Assembly: GCA_028095005.1 (NCBI GenBank)
Contig: CM051459.1
Location: 310,622,513-310,686,512, forward strand
Length of the DNA stretch: 64,000 nt
From: Rhynchospora pubera
Taxonomy: Eukaryota; Streptophyta; Magnoliopsida; Poales; Cyperaceae
Direction: 5' to 3'
Numbering within the stretch: the first letter of the stretch is position 1; every line of letters starts with the position of its first letter. The translations under genes were made by a program, and so were the position numbers. Below, piece by piece: positions 43,511 through 54,208 of the stretch. The notes under the pieces were generated by a model. That model saw nothing but the letters and a program-made list of their open reading frames with translations, was not told the DNA's origin and searched no databases.

Positions 43511-46500
43511 ATGAAAGGGAGTAGGAATATTCATCCAAAAAAGTTAGACTTTAGTACACCATCAACAAAAACCATGGCAACTAGCACTGCAACATTCCAC
43601 ACTCCAGCAACGACCCCACAACCTCCACCTCCCGGAACAGAGCAAACTTCCGATCAATCTGTTAGCATCTCCTTAGCCCCAAGACATAACCCCCCTACCA
43701 TCACCAATGCTGCTTTACATGACATGCGCAATTATCAACCACCACCACATGTTCTCCCTTTTACAATGCCTCCCCTTACACCCTCCTCCGTCCACAGCAG
43801 CCACAACCATCAACCGCAACCGCCCCTTCCTCAGCAGTCTCAGACCCCCCGCGATCCACCGTACCACCCTCCAGTTATCACCCCACCTCCCCCTCAGCAA
43901 TATCCCTACCAACACCCCATATTTCCAGCCGACCAGTCGGGGATACCTGCTCAACCATCCAATCAGACACACACCCGCCTGTCCAATAGGGAGGAATTAG
44001 CTCTGCACAGTGAAGACTACAGACCGCAGCCGTCTCACAGGCGTCCCCAATACACCAACATCTCCAATCACTCCCGCTCTCATACAAGAGGTCGCTCCAA
44101 ATCTCGTTCACGGCGGTCCAAAAGACGGTCACCATCTTCGGGATACGGTACTCATAGTTCGAGCGAGCTGTCTTATCGAAAGTCACCTTTCAGGAGACGT
44201 CGCGGTCGATACAGCACTTCAACTAGATCCTCATCTCCAAGTCTTTCTCAAACAAGTGACACTAGCGACGGGAGATCCAAACCGCGCACTCACCGTTTAC
44301 GCAAAATCCCCTGGAAGCGACATGGTAGCCCTTCACCTCCTCGTGGAGCCTTGGCTCGACACTTATACAGAGGAAAGGCCCTTCGTCTCAAGGATTTTGC
44401 CAGCCTCGACAAATATCCTGCTTACCCAGCTCATGATGCTCGAGCCTTTGTTAATACCTTCCGGGAGTCTATGCTCATCACTGGAGCATCTGAACGAACC
44501 ATGTGCCTCGTTTTCCCTACACGATTAGAGGGAGTTGCTTGGGAATGGTATGCGCAACTTCCTCCTGGCTCGGTGTCCAGTTACAGAGACCTTACCACCA
44601 AGTTCCTTAAAAGGTTTGCTAGTGTTCGAGCACCCCCCAAAACATGCATGGACCTCATGAGCATTCGGCAACATCCTTCTGAGCACACCCGAGATTACCT
44701 CGATCGATTTTCTATCGAAGCCAACAAGTGCGGAGATTATCGGGAGGACATGGCATTGTTAGCTGTGCAGCGCGGACTACTGGAAGGACCCGTCCAGTGG
44801 GCAGCAATGACAGAAAAATTCTCTGATTTTGCCGCATTCAGGGAGCGGGCTGAACACCTTATTCGCGCAGAGGAGCACATCGCGGCCATCCAAGGTTATC
44901 GTCACAACACATTTGCTGCACCATGTAACAGACAAAGCACATCCCCCAGGAAGCCACAGCTCCCAAGTTCACCTCGTAATCGTCAGCGCAGCCGTTCCCC
45001 ACGACCTCGACGTCGAGATGCTAAGCCTTCCAGACGAAACCGCGGCCGTCGCGCTAGCTCTCCAGAAGACAATGCGCCATATTATAAAATGTACCATGTC
45101 ACCACAGAGCCTCAGGATCGCGTGTATGATAGAATCAAGCATAACAAGGAAATGAGAAGGGCACCACCCATTACCAGGACCGAAGTTTTCGACAGGAATA
45201 GCTATTGCGAGTATCATGGTAGCAGCGGACACCGTACCAAGGACTGCCTTAAGCTCAAGGATGAGATTGAAAGGTTAGTGCGCCAGACAAACATCCTCGA
45301 ACATTTTTTGGCAAAGGATGATAAGGGCAAAAGGAAGATGCAACATCTTCATGAATCGGGGACCAATGCAGACGATCGTCGCACTGAGCATCCCAGTAAC
45401 CCGCGGCCTCAAACAACCACATCCGACAGACAGCAACGCATATCCCCTCCACCAGTAATGTTCATCGAGGGTAAAGCAACTGATAACCCCCGGAGGCAGC
45501 AACCTTTTCACGTCCTCCAAATTGAGCACAGGTCAGAATCTACTCAGGTCATCTCATTTGGTCCGCATGATTATGACGGTGTTCAGTTGCCTCATGACGA
45601 TGCCATCGTGTTAATGCTCCGAATTAACGGCATTCGGGTAAAGCGAATCCTCGTTGACACAGGCAGCTCCGCCGATGTGATGTACTTTGATGCTCTCAAA
45701 AGAATGGGCCTAGGAAAATACCCCTTGCAGCCGATGACGACATCACTTGTTGGTTTCACGGGTGACAAGCTAAAACCTTTGGGGACCATCGATTTGGATG
45801 TCTCGTTCGGGGACGCACCTCGAACAGTGGTTTCTAGCATCCGCTTCATCGTGGTGGACGCCCCATCCGCCTACAATGTCATTTTGGGACGCACTTCCCT
45901 TAACAGCATCGGAGCAGTCGTATCCACTCCGCACTTGATGATTAAATTCCCAACTCCACAAGGAGTGGGTATAGTAAGAGGAGAACAACAAATGGCCAAG
46001 GAATGTTATCGAATCACAATGGCACCCCAGATCGCTCACATCGAGCGATCCAGGAAACACCGCCAGTTCGTGGCCAGCCTAGGCGAACTCAGCACAGAAC
46101 CGCCAAAGACCTCATCAACAGAAGCCATGGAGGATACGGAACCAGTCATCTTACGAGACGGACAAGTAACTCAACTTGGCACCCTGTTACCTGCAGCAGA
46201 CCGACACATGGTAAGGGAGTGTTTGATCGCCAATAAAGACATTTTTGCCAATGAGGACGACATGATGCCGGGAATCAACAGGGCCATCGCAGAGCACCGT
46301 ATTGATACTTATGAAGAAGCACGTCCAGTTCAGCAAAGAAAGCGCAAGTTGGGCCTGGAAAGAAGGAAGGCTGTACAAGACGAGGTGGATCGATTACTTA
46401 AGGCAGGGGCCATAAGGGAGGTGGAGTACCCTCGGTGGTTGGCAAACCCCGTCTTGGTGCGCAAATCCAATGGAAAATGGCGCATGTGCATTGACTACAC

Positions 46501-49321
46501 TGATTTGAATAGGGCTTGCCCCAAAAAGCCCTTCCCACTACCAAGCATTGATGCCATGGTTGATTCTACCGCAGGCTTTAAGTACCTCAGCTTCATGGAC
46601 GCTTATTCCGGATATAACCAGATACATATGCACCCCGACGATGAAGAGAAAACAAGCTTTATAACTGAGCAAGGGTTATTTTGCTATAAAGTTATGCCTT
46701 TTGGTCTCAAGAATGCAGGAGCTGAGTACCAACAGATGGTGAACAAGGTTTTTAAAGCCGAATTAGGCGAAATTATCGAAGCGTACATTGATGACATGGT
46801 CGTTAAGAGTTGTACTGGCGAAGAGCATGTGCAGCATCTCAACATGATATTTCAAAAAATGAGGGAGGTCGGCATGCGCCTCAATCCAAAGAAGAGTTTC
46901 TTTTGCTTGTCTAGTGGAAAATTTTTAGGTTACATTGTGTCTGAACGAGGCATTGAGGTGCATCCCAGCAAGTGCCGAGCTATCATTGACATGGAAGCTC
47001 CTAGCACTGTGAAAGAAGTGCAAGAACTCACAGGACGAATAGCCGCGTTGAATAGATTCATAGCACGCTCGGGAGAGGTTTGCAAACCTTTCTTTCAGAC
47101 TATCAAGAAAGCCAAAAAATTTGAATGGACCTCGCAATGCCAGGAGGCATTCGAGCAGATCAAGACTTACCTATCCAGTCCACCAATAATCAGCAGGCCA
47201 ACAAAGGGAGAAACTTTATATCTATATGTCAGCGCTTCAGCAGTCGCAGTTAGTGCGGCCTTGATTCGAGAGGAAGACAGAGTACAAAAACCAGTATACT
47301 TCGTGTCCAAGGTACTGCGCGATGCCGAAGAAAGATACTCAACAGTCGAGAAGGGCGCTTTTGCAGTACTTGTTGCAGCCAGGAAACTGCGTCCCTACTT
47401 CCAGGCGCATCCGATCAAAGTGCTCAGCGATCTTCCCTTGAGAAAGGCTTTAGGTAATCTCGATGTATCGGGACGACTTTTAAAATGGGCAGTGGAATTA
47501 TCAGAATTCGACATTTCCTTCTTGCCTAAAGCAGCATACAAGGGACAAGTGCTGGCTGACTTTGTAGTAGAAAGTACAGGAAGGACAGAAAAAAGAGATC
47601 AGGAGGCTTTGTGGCATGTTCATGTCGATGGCGCCGCCTCTGAACGAGGGTCGGGCCTCGGAGTACAGATCAAAGGACCCAAAGGAGAAGTCTTTTACTA
47701 CGCCATTCACATAACTTTCCCTGTCACCAATAATATGGTCGAATATGAAGCGTTGATTGCGGGTCTGCGGCTAGTAGAGGCAGTTGGAGCGACTAAAGTC
47801 AGGGTATACATGGACTCCCAGCTCGTGGTACATCAGATCAATGGGCAATACGAGGTACACGATCTTACCTTGGCGAAATACTTAGAAAAGGCCAAGGAAG
47901 TCTTGGCAACATTTGAAGAAGCCACGATCGAACATGTCCCGCGGGGAATGAATGAAATCGCAGACGCTTTGTCTAAATTAGCAAAGGGATCGGACATGAA
48001 TAGCGACACACCTATCACCATCATGGAAATACCTGAAGCTTGCATTACAGCGACGGAACCCAAAGTTTTGCCAATCAGTGCCCAGCTTGAATGGTACACC
48101 CCTATCTGGGACTATCTAACCACAGGACAGTTACCAACGGACAAACTTACTGCGCGAAGAATTAAGAGATGGGCGCCCGAGTTTACCATCTTGGAGGGGG
48201 AATTACTGAAAAAGGGATACCGCAAGCCTTGGCTCGTCTGTATTAGTGAATCGCAAGGCAGAAAACTGATTGATGAGGTACATGGTGGCATATGTGGCAG
48301 CCACCAAAGTCCTTACACCATTGACAAACGCATCGAAAGGGAGGGCTATTTCTGGCCAACCATGAGAAAAGACATGATCGACGTCGTGCGACGGTGTGAG
48401 CGATGCCAATACCATTCTCGTGTCTCACGAAGGCCTCCTGCCTCTCTGAACACCATTGCAAGTCCCTGGCCTTTCGATGTATGGGGGATAGACATCCTAG
48501 GCCCCTTTCCGACAGCAAAAGCCAATCTGCGTTTCCTAGTCGTCGCGGTTGAATATTTCACTAAGTGGATAGAAGCAAAACCACTTGCCCTAATAACCTC
48601 CCCGCGAATAGCCGACTTTGTCAAGCACAACATCGTCTACCGATATGGCATACCTCATACCATCATATCCGATAATGGTCGGCAGTTCACAGGCGCGCCA
48701 TTTCAAGATATGTGCGAAGGTTTCGGAATTCTCTCTCTCTTCTCTTCAGTCAGTCACCCTCAGACCAATGGATTAGCAGAGGTGTCCAACCGAACCATAT
48801 TGGAAGGACTTAAGAAAAAGGTGGAGGGCAGCAAAGGAGCATGGCCCGACTTCCTTGATGAGATCTTATGGTCCTACAACACCACCCCAAGAACTGCAAC
48901 TGGACGATCCCCCTTTGCCATGGTATATGGAATGGAGGCAGTCACTCCCATGGAAATTGTGCAGCCCACATTACGCACCATCGCTTATGAATGGACCAAA
49001 AATAATGAGAAAAGGTTGGTGGAACTGGAAACGATTTATGAGCTACGCGAGGAAGCGCGTGCAAGGATGGCCGAATATCAACGAAAAATGCGCAAAAACT
49101 TCGACAAAAAGGTCGCCCCAAAACACTTCCAACCTGGTGATCTGGTATTGAGGAGCGTGGAAGCAACTGGAAAACACATCGGAAAGCTCGATCCCGCTTG
49201 GGATGGCCCTTTCATTGTGACTCGATCCATAGAAGGGCGAGCGTACAGGTTGCAATACTTAGCAGGACGCGACCTCCCCAATGCCTGGAATGCTGTTCAT
49301 CTGCGCAAATTTTACAAGTGA
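43511..49321 (+). CDS. gag-pol: Ty3/gypsy Gag-Pol polyprotein, intact, dual RNase H
   Basis: The 1936-residue frame has no stop. Residues 1-170 are Pro/Gln rich and 180-260 Arg/Ser rich. The Gag core lies near 280-400 and a CEYHGSSGHRTKDC zinc-like motif near 565. Protease has DTGSS at 716-720. Reverse transcriptase has KWRMCIDYTDLN and the active site YIDD at 1092-1095. The first RNase H is near 1235-1320, and a second, RVT_3-like RNase H near 1368-1495 (HVDGAAS, VEYEAL, YMDSQLVV, EIADALSKLA). Integrase has an HHCC segment near 1590-1640 and catalytic D1661, D1721 and E1757 (the last two 35 residues apart). No chromodomain follows. The protein makes particles, copies RNA and inserts the DNA. 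All catalytic residues are present. The start chosen is the first ATG after the primer site; a later Met at 22 is possible. Confidence 0.96.
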   Translation: MKGSRNIHPKKLDFSTPSTKTMATSTATFHTPATTPQPPPPGTEQTSDQSVSISLAPRHNPPTITNAALHDMRNYQPPPHVLPFTMPPLTPSSVHSSHNHQPQPPLPQQSQTPRDPPYHPPVITPPPPQQYPYQHPIFPADQSGIPAQPSNQTHTRLSNREELALHSEDYRPQPSHRRPQYTNISNHSRSHTRGRSKSRSRRSKRRSPSSGYGTHSSSELSYRKSPFRRRRGRYSTSTRSSSPSLSQTSDTSDGRSKPRTHRLRKIPWKRHGSPSPPRGALARHLYRGKALRLKDFASLDKYPAYPAHDARAFVNTFRESMLITGASERTMCLVFPTRLEGVAWEWYAQLPPGSVSSYRDLTTKFLKRFASVRAPPKTCMDLMSIRQHPSEHTRDYLDRFSIEANKCGDYREDMALLAVQRGLLEGPVQWAAMTEKFSDFAAFRERAEHLIRAEEHIAAIQGYRHNTFAAPCNRQSTSPRKPQLPSSPRNRQRSRSPRPRRRDAKPSRRNRGRRASSPEDNAPYYKMYHVTTEPQDRVYDRIKHNKEMRRAPPITRTEVFDRNSYCEYHGSSGHRTKDCLKLKDEIERLVRQTNILEHFLAKDDKGKRKMQHLHESGTNADDRRTEHPSNPRPQTTTSDRQQRISPPPVMFIEGKATDNPRRQQPFHVLQIEHRSESTQVISFGPHDYDGVQLPHDDAIVLMLRINGIRVKRILVDTGSSADVMYFDALKRMGLGKYPLQPMTTSLVGFTGDKLKPLGTIDLDVSFGDAPRTVVSSIRFIVVDAPSAYNVILGRTSLNSIGAVVSTPHLMIKFPTPQGVGIVRGEQQMAKECYRITMAPQIAHIERSRKHRQFVASLGELSTEPPKTSSTEAMEDTEPVILRDGQVTQLGTLLPAADRHMVRECLIANKDIFANEDDMMPGINRAIAEHRIDTYEEARPVQQRKRKLGLERRKAVQDEVDRLLKAGAIREVEYPRWLANPVLVRKSNGKWRMCIDYTDLNRACPKKPFPLPSIDAMVDSTAGFKYLSFMDAYSGYNQIHMHPDDEEKTSFITEQGLFCYKVMPFGLKNAGAEYQQMVNKVFKAELGEIIEAYIDDMVVKSCTGEEHVQHLNMIFQKMREVGMRLNPKKSFFCLSSGKFLGYIVSERGIEVHPSKCRAIIDMEAPSTVKEVQELTGRIAALNRFIARSGEVCKPFFQTIKKAKKFEWTSQCQEAFEQIKTYLSSPPIISRPTKGETLYLYVSASAVAVSAALIREEDRVQKPVYFVSKVLRDAEERYSTVEKGAFAVLVAARKLRPYFQAHPIKVLSDLPLRKALGNLDVSGRLLKWAVELSEFDISFLPKAAYKGQVLADFVVESTGRTEKRDQEALWHVHVDGAASERGSGLGVQIKGPKGEVFYYAIHITFPVTNNMVEYEALIAGLRLVEAVGATKVRVYMDSQLVVHQINGQYEVHDLTLAKYLEKAKEVLATFEEATIEHVPRGMNEIADALSKLAKGSDMNSDTPITIMEIPEACITATEPKVLPISAQLEWYTPIWDYLTTGQLPTDKLTARRIKRWAPEFTILEGELLKKGYRKPWLVCISESQGRKLIDEVHGGICGSHQSPYTIDKRIEREGYFWPTMRKDMIDVVRRCERCQYHSRVSRRPPASLNTIASPWPFDVWGIDILGPFPTAKANLRFLVVAVEYFTKWIEAKPLALITSPRIADFVKHNIVYRYGIPHTIISDNGRQFTGAPFQDMCEGFGILSLFSSVSHPQTNGLAEVSNRTILEGLKKKVEGSKGAWPDFLDEILWSYNTTPRTATGRSPFAMVYGMEAVTPMEIVQPTLRTIAYEWTKNNEKRLVELETIYELREEARARMAEYQRKMRKNFDKKVAPKHFQPGDLVLRSVEATGKHIGKLDPAWDGPFIVTRSIEGRAYRLQYLAGRDLPNAWNAVHLRKFYK

Positions 49322-49642
49322 CCGGCACCTCCCCAAGCAATTGACTTCGATGGAGCAATACCGTAGCATAGGCCTCCAAGGACGAAGTCAACTAGTTAAA
49401 ATTTGTACCTTTTTCCATGCTGTTTAATTTCTTTTTAAGCAATGAAGGGAACTTTGTACCCAATATGCATATCAGAGTGTACTTTGCCAAGATTCAGTAA
49501 AATGTTTTCTTTCCACGAGCGACAAGTTGTCTTCACTTTGGAATTCATTGTTGCAAATTTTTTACTTATATTGTGACAAGACTTTTGAATTCATGGTTGC
49601 AAATTTTTCATGAATGATTTTAAAATTCACTGTTGCAAAGTT

Positions 49643-50129
49643 GCCATGCCCAGTCTGCCATCACAACAGACCTTAGCCGCATCGCCATGCGCAGTCTGCC
49701 TTCACAACAGACCTTAGCCGCATCGCCATGCGCAGTCTGCCTTCACAACAGACCTTAGCCGCATCGCCATGCGCAGTCTGCCATCACAACAGACCTTAGC
49801 CGCATCGCCATGCGCAGTCTGCCATCACAACAGACCTTAGCCGCATCGCCATGCGCAGTCTGCCATCACAACAGACCTTAGCCGCATCGCCATGCGCAGT
49901 CGGCCATCACAACAGACCTTATCCGCATCGCCATGCGCAGTCTGCCTTCACAACAGACCTTAGCCGCATCGCCATGCGCAGTCTGCCATCACAACAGACC
50001 TTAGCCGCATCGCCATGCGCAGTCTGCCATCACAACAGACCTTAGCCGCATCGCCATGCGCAATCTGCCATCACAACAGACCTTAGCCGCATCGCCATGC
50101 GCAGTCTGCCATCACAACAGACATTAGAC
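49643..50129 (+). repeat. 41-bp minisatellite in the Ty3 3' region
   Basis: About twelve tandem copies of a 41-bp unit (GCATCGCCATGCGCAGTCTG plus a second half ending CCTTAGCC) follow the pol stop by about 320 bp. Units differ at a few positions, for example CCTTCAC against CCATCAC. Tandem repeats in the 3' region of Tat/Ogre elements are known and have been proposed as the source of satellite DNA. There are no spacers, so this is not a CRISPR. Confidence 0.95.
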
Positions 50130-50390
50130 ATAAAGTTATCCGTCTCCAGTAACACTGTTCAAACATTAATCCTACGATTTGAGTAATCGGTCATGCGTAC
50201 AAATTTAACCAAATTTAGCAAACCCTTGCCATCAAAAAGCAGATATCTGTTCCCCGAAATATACGGTGGAATTTGAGGGTACGACCCAACTGCCCCGGGC
50301 CACAATTAGTATCCAGCATTTAATACGCCAAGTTTTGCATTTATTTCAACATGACAAAAGGGGGCCCACCATTGTCGGTGCCGGGACACC

Positions 50391-50398
50391 TATAAATA
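50391..50398 (+). promoter_or_regulatory. Internal plus-strand TATA box
   Basis: TATAAATA within CACCTATAAATAGATGGG lies downstream of the minisatellite. The following 120 bases look like a transcript leader and precede a small frame at 50519. It resembles the LTR TATA box but is not part of an LTR. Confidence 0.4.
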
Positions 50399-50518
50399 GA
50401 TGGGTTACCCCACAAACACTTTCATCCCAAAGCCCCCATTCTTATTTCCTCCTCCCACGATCTTAAACGCCACCTTTCTTCCTCAAGATACAAGACACAA
50501 ATAAGAACCTCAGAAAAA

Positions 50519-50608
50519 ATGGCAAAAAAGAAAAAAAAAAAAAGGGAAGGAAAGAGAAAAAAGAGTAGGAGGTATAGTAAAGCAGCTGATGAGTTTGGGA
50601 AGGTATAG
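50519..50608 (+). CDS. Small Lys-rich frame, uncertain
   Basis: The 29-residue frame (MAKKKKKKREGKRKKSRRY and on) starts 128 bases after the internal TATA box. It is strongly basic and low complexity. It may be meaningless; nothing links it to a family. Confidence 0.2.
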   Translation: MAKKKKKKREGKRKKSRRYSKAADEFGKV

Positions 50609-51373
50609 TAGAACAGCTGAGGTAAAATCCCTTCAGTTGTATGCTAAACCTTCCCTATCGACGGGTAGCCTTGCTTGACCGTGTGCGCAAGCAAGACATC
50701 CGTCGAATGGGCTTGGGCGGCGGAGCAGAGAGTAAATGAAAATAACACAACTCAGCCGTTTCAAGCCCACATAAACGAAGACGACGACGGTGACCGAGCG
50801 TTATTGCAAGCTTGGCCCTCAACGCAGGCGGCCCTACCATATCTAAATTAGAGGTCGCCCTCGCATAGCCGATTGCCAACCGTCAACGACAGATGGGGAA
50901 TGCTCGGCGCGAGAGAGAGGGCAAGCTCATATCTTGGGCCAGTTCCTTTGGAAAGGAAGGAGAAAGATCGCCGCAGACGCCTCGTTAAAGGAGGTATCAA
51001 CTTCGACGCCAATAAATGGCGCGGCGATGCACACTTTCTACATAACCAAAGGAGCCCAGTCCAAGCAGCGTCGTCTTCAAGCGTGATGGTAAAAGAGAGT
51101 AGCTCTCCAGTCGACCTCCATCACGATAGAAGGGGAGTCATAAGGACAAAAGAAAGACAACATCCCTTATGTGCCACGACTCCTCGCCCTCCCTTTAGCT
51201 AGGAAAGAAAGTCAACATCCCTTAGCCTCGTTAGGCATGTATCACCCAAGATATGATATGATGTACTTTAATGATGTACTTTTATGGAATAAAATGAGTT
51301 CAAGTCTGTTCATACATCATTCTTTCCTTTTAAATTACTGCATGCGTATGATTCATTAATTTCTTTGAAAGGA
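50609..51373. other. Noncoding part of the Ty3 3' region
   Basis: Frames on both strands (for example 50873-51202 plus, 50655-50879 minus) have no recognisable domain and overlap each other. No gene is supported. Confidence 0.45.
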
Positions 51374-51590
51374 ATTCAAGCCTGCTCACACTCAGCGCCC
51401 TAACATCGTCGATTTCCTTACTTTGTCAAACGCACACTCTTGCTTACGTCGTCGATTTTCACACTTAGCGCCCTAACACTCAGTGCACTATATTCAAATC
51501 TTGGTGAATATAGTGGGTTCAAGCCTGTTCACACTCAGCGCCCTAACATCGTCGATTTTCTTACTGATGTCAAAAACGCACTCTTACTTA
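51374..51590 (+). repeat. Direct repeat in the Ty3 3' region
   Basis: Segments starting TTCAAGCCTG at 51374 and 51518 share about 48 bp that include CACTCAGCGCCCTAACATCG. A third partial copy (TTAGCGCCCTAACACTCAG) lies between. This is a second zone of local tandem duplication in the same element. Confidence 0.75.
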
Positions 51591-51867
51591 CATTTCACAT
51601 GAGTTCAAATATTTTCTGCGCATTAACTTCGTTGCTCCCTTCGTCCTACCATGCGAGGTTTACTGTCAAAATCCAGACTTACTCAGACATCAACAAGTCG
51701 AAACGACAACACACAACAACAAAACAATCAGAAAATCCAAGACACAGCAACAAAATAATTACGCAATCAAGTCGCACAAGATAAGTCTTTTAAAGAGAAT
51801 ACAATAATCCAAAAGGTTCGCATTTACATAGTAGCACACAACAAGTAATTAAAATTGGAACAGTAAC

Positions 51868-52686
51868 TCATGGCTCTCCATCTACATCGCCGCCTAAAGA
51901 GCCACCAGGGAGACTAAAATCACTTAGCTGGAGATCTGGATGCAACAAGTTATACTCACGTTGTTCATTTAGCATCTGGTCAAACTGTTCGGAAATGTTC
52001 AGCGACCCGGCCCCCTCGGCACGATGCGGGGAAAGCCGAGCAAGATCTTCAGCTAAATCAGCAACAGGTCCAGCCTCCCCAAAGGTGTTTACCCCCGCAG
52101 ACCTCTCCTCGTCCGATCCTCCCCCTTCGTCGTCTTCAGCCTCAATTTCCTCCCTCGAAGGACGAACTATGTCGGAGGGCCAATCAGCGCCAGAACTTGA
52201 CCAAGGATAGCGCGGAGTCAAGAGAGGTTTTGTCACTTCCATACCTAACTCGACCACTCGATCACCTTCCTCGTCTTGACAAATGAGATCACCACTTTCT
52301 TCATCCCAGCGACACTGTGATAGAGCGACAAATTTTTCAAACAATGCAGTCATCTCAGCCTTGTCTTCGTCAGAAACGCGCTTCGCAAACGAGAACTGCG
52401 ACAGATCCACTTTGAAGCCCCAGTCCGACTCTTGCTCTCCACGAAGCACGCGAAGTTCCTTGTCGATTTTGGCATTCCTTTCGGCTAAAGAAGATAGGGA
52501 CTTCATCCAAGCACTCCCAAAGTTGCGAGAATGACCATGAACGCTTGCCTGAAGACACCCCAACTCCATCAGTAAAGCATGCATGCGCATGAACTTTTCC
52601 TCCATTGATAGGCCAGTAAGCGCATTACTAATCTGTGGACATAAGTCCAAGGACACACGATGCAGGGAGGAAGCAAGACGAGGCAC
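51868..52686 (-). CDS. Antisense gene of the Ty3 element, exon 2
   Basis: Read on the minus strand from 52686, the exon follows a TTGCCTAG acceptor and continues the frame of exon 1 in phase 0 with VPRLASSLHRVSLDL. It encodes 272 residues to the stop at 51868. The first 110 are helix-forming and probably coiled coil (MEEKFMRMHALLMELG ... LAERNAKIDKELRVLRGEQE); the rest is acidic (EIEAEDDEGGGSDEE). No catalytic motif is visible. Exon 2 would add a coiled coil and an acidic tail to the exon-1 domain. Confidence 0.8.
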   Translation of the reverse strand: MPRLASSLHRVSLDLCPQISNALTGLSMEEKFMRMHALLMELGCLQASVHGHSRNFGSAWMKSLSSLAERNAKIDKELRVLRGEQESDWGFKVDLSQFSFAKRVSDEDKAEMTALFEKFVALSQCRWDEESGDLICQDEEGDRVVELGMEVTKPLLTPRYPWSSSGADWPSDIVRPSREEIEAEDDEGGGSDEERSAGVNTFGEAGPVADLAEDLARLSPHRAEGAGSLNISEQFDQMLNEQREYNLLHPDLQLSDFSLPGGSLGGDVDGEP

Positions 52687-52709
52687 CTAGGCAATGAAAT
52701 AACTTCGTC

Positions 52710-52752
<43 letters not shown>

Positions 52753-52783
52753 AGGTTTAGGCGAGCTAGGCAAGAGTGAAAAC
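52687..52783 (-). other. Intron of the antisense gene
   Basis: The 97-bp interval starts GT (52783-52782, after ATTCAG) and ends AG (52688-52687) on the minus strand. It contains about 34 consecutive T residues, near 52716-52749, acting as a polypyrimidine tract. Joining the exons keeps the frame: the exon-1 part from 54208 is exactly 475 codons. Splicing is inferred. Confidence 0.72.
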
Positions 52784-54208
52784 CTGAATCTTGGAAGGAT
52801 CCACGTCTATACCAGGGAGACGCAGAGAAACCTTCTCATCTTCATGAACTTTCCTGACGCGAGCTGCACGCCAGGAATCATCCGGAGTAGTTAGGCGACG
52901 CTGGGAAGAGGAGGAAGGGTGAGCCGATGCAGACTTCTCACCAGCAGATGCCTTCCCAGATGTCTTTTCAAATGATTGCCCCAGGGCAGTAGGTACCGCT
53001 AATTCATCACCAACAGATGATCCAGGGAAGTCTGGAGGAGTAGGCGAGGAATGTTTCGACGAACCTTCGACACGCTTCCTCTTTTTAGTTTCCTTTGCCG
53101 CCGATCCTACTGCGGCCAACACCCTACCCGTGGGGGCTTTCTCTAATGAATGCGCGGTCTTGGGATGCTGAGAAATGCGAGACGAAGCGGGTTTAGAACC
53201 CTTAGAACCACCCCCCTTAGCAATTTTAAACATCGCAGAAGCTTTGGGGGCGGGAACAGACGCCTTCTTGGCAGGAGAAACTGTTGCAACAGCGAGAGCT
53301 TTCGCAGTGGGAGACTCGATCGGTGGCGGCGACCCTTCTCCTTCCTCTTCAGGTGGAGGAGAATAGTTAAGTTGCTGCAGGGGTAGCTCCACATCTGCGC
53401 CATCATCAGGCTCGATGCAATCAGCAAAGGTGCGGTCATCCGGTACAGGGCTCCCCCCATCCCAACACAAGTGATAACCCGCCTGAGAGGTCCTCTTCAA
53501 ATGAGATATTATGTCATGCTCATCATCAGTAGGGTCTGGGAATTCTACCTTGGTAAACCCAGTGGAAGTCATATTCCAATCCGAACAGATGCCCATTCCA
53601 TCCATCATGGTCCCTCGACAGAAGGCGAAGTTCTCTTCCCAGTTACCTATTTTTCTGGGTTTGTTGGCAAACACGCGGTGCACAGTTCTGATGGTGCAGA
53701 ATTCATGATGACGGCAAAATTTAAAGTAATGTCCAAACAGTCCTACCGTGGGGGTGATCTTAGCCTTAAAACCTAACTCTGCAAAATTCACCGTAAGCAA
53801 ACGCTCGAAAGAAGTGATGCAGCACCAGGCAACCGGAAGAAGTTGGCCTGGAGGAATTTTTACCATATTAAGAAGTGTGCATTGAAACGGCGACAAGGGT
53901 AGGCGTATTCCCCACCACGCAGATCTGGCAAAGAACACCCTTCCCTTTGAAGTTTCGAAGGGACGATCCAATTTATCCGCTCCTTCTATATACAACTCGC
54001 TCTTCTCTGGATCATCAAAAACCAAACTCCTTTTGAAATGGATTATTTTTGAATCAATCCAAGGATTAGATTCGAAACCCCTGGACGTCGGGAACTTGCT
54101 CCTAATCTTCTTGGAGTCTGAACTCCTGAAAACCTTCTTAGGCATGGCGGGGCTAAGCAACACAAAAGATTTAGGCAAAATGATAATGAGAACAGGCGAG
54201 AAGGCCAT
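52784..54208 (-). CDS. Antisense gene of the Ty3 element, exon 1 (PF04195-like)
   Basis: The minus-strand frame gives 475 codons. A start at Met22 (54145, MPKKVFRSSDSKK) is more natural than the upstream Met at 54208. Residues about 90-180 (RLPLSPFQCTLLNMVKIPPG and GLFGHYFKFCRHHEFC) resemble the plant domain called putative gypsy-type transposon (PF04195/transposase_28), which occurs in antisense frames of Tat elements. Residues 270-470 are low complexity, rich in Pro, Ser and Lys. A TATATAG motif near 54407-54415 may promote it. The role is unknown; proposed roles for such proteins include nuclear targeting or regulation of the element. If kept open by selection it is a real second gene. Confidence 0.8.

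Noticed and set aside
43715..49281. Many minus-strand and alternative plus-strand frames across gag-pol
   Set aside because: They are shadows of the long gag-pol frame and lack recognisable domains.
49643..50129. Possible CRISPR-like array
   Set aside because: The 41-bp units are contiguous tandem repeats without unique spacers, inside a plant retrotransposon.
50655..51202. Frames on both strands downstream of the minisatellite
   Set aside because: They overlap in antisense and have no identifiable domain or splice support.
53143..53776. Plus-strand frames opposite exon 1 of the antisense gene
   Set aside because: They overlap the better supported minus-strand exon and show only low-complexity Arg/Ser composition.
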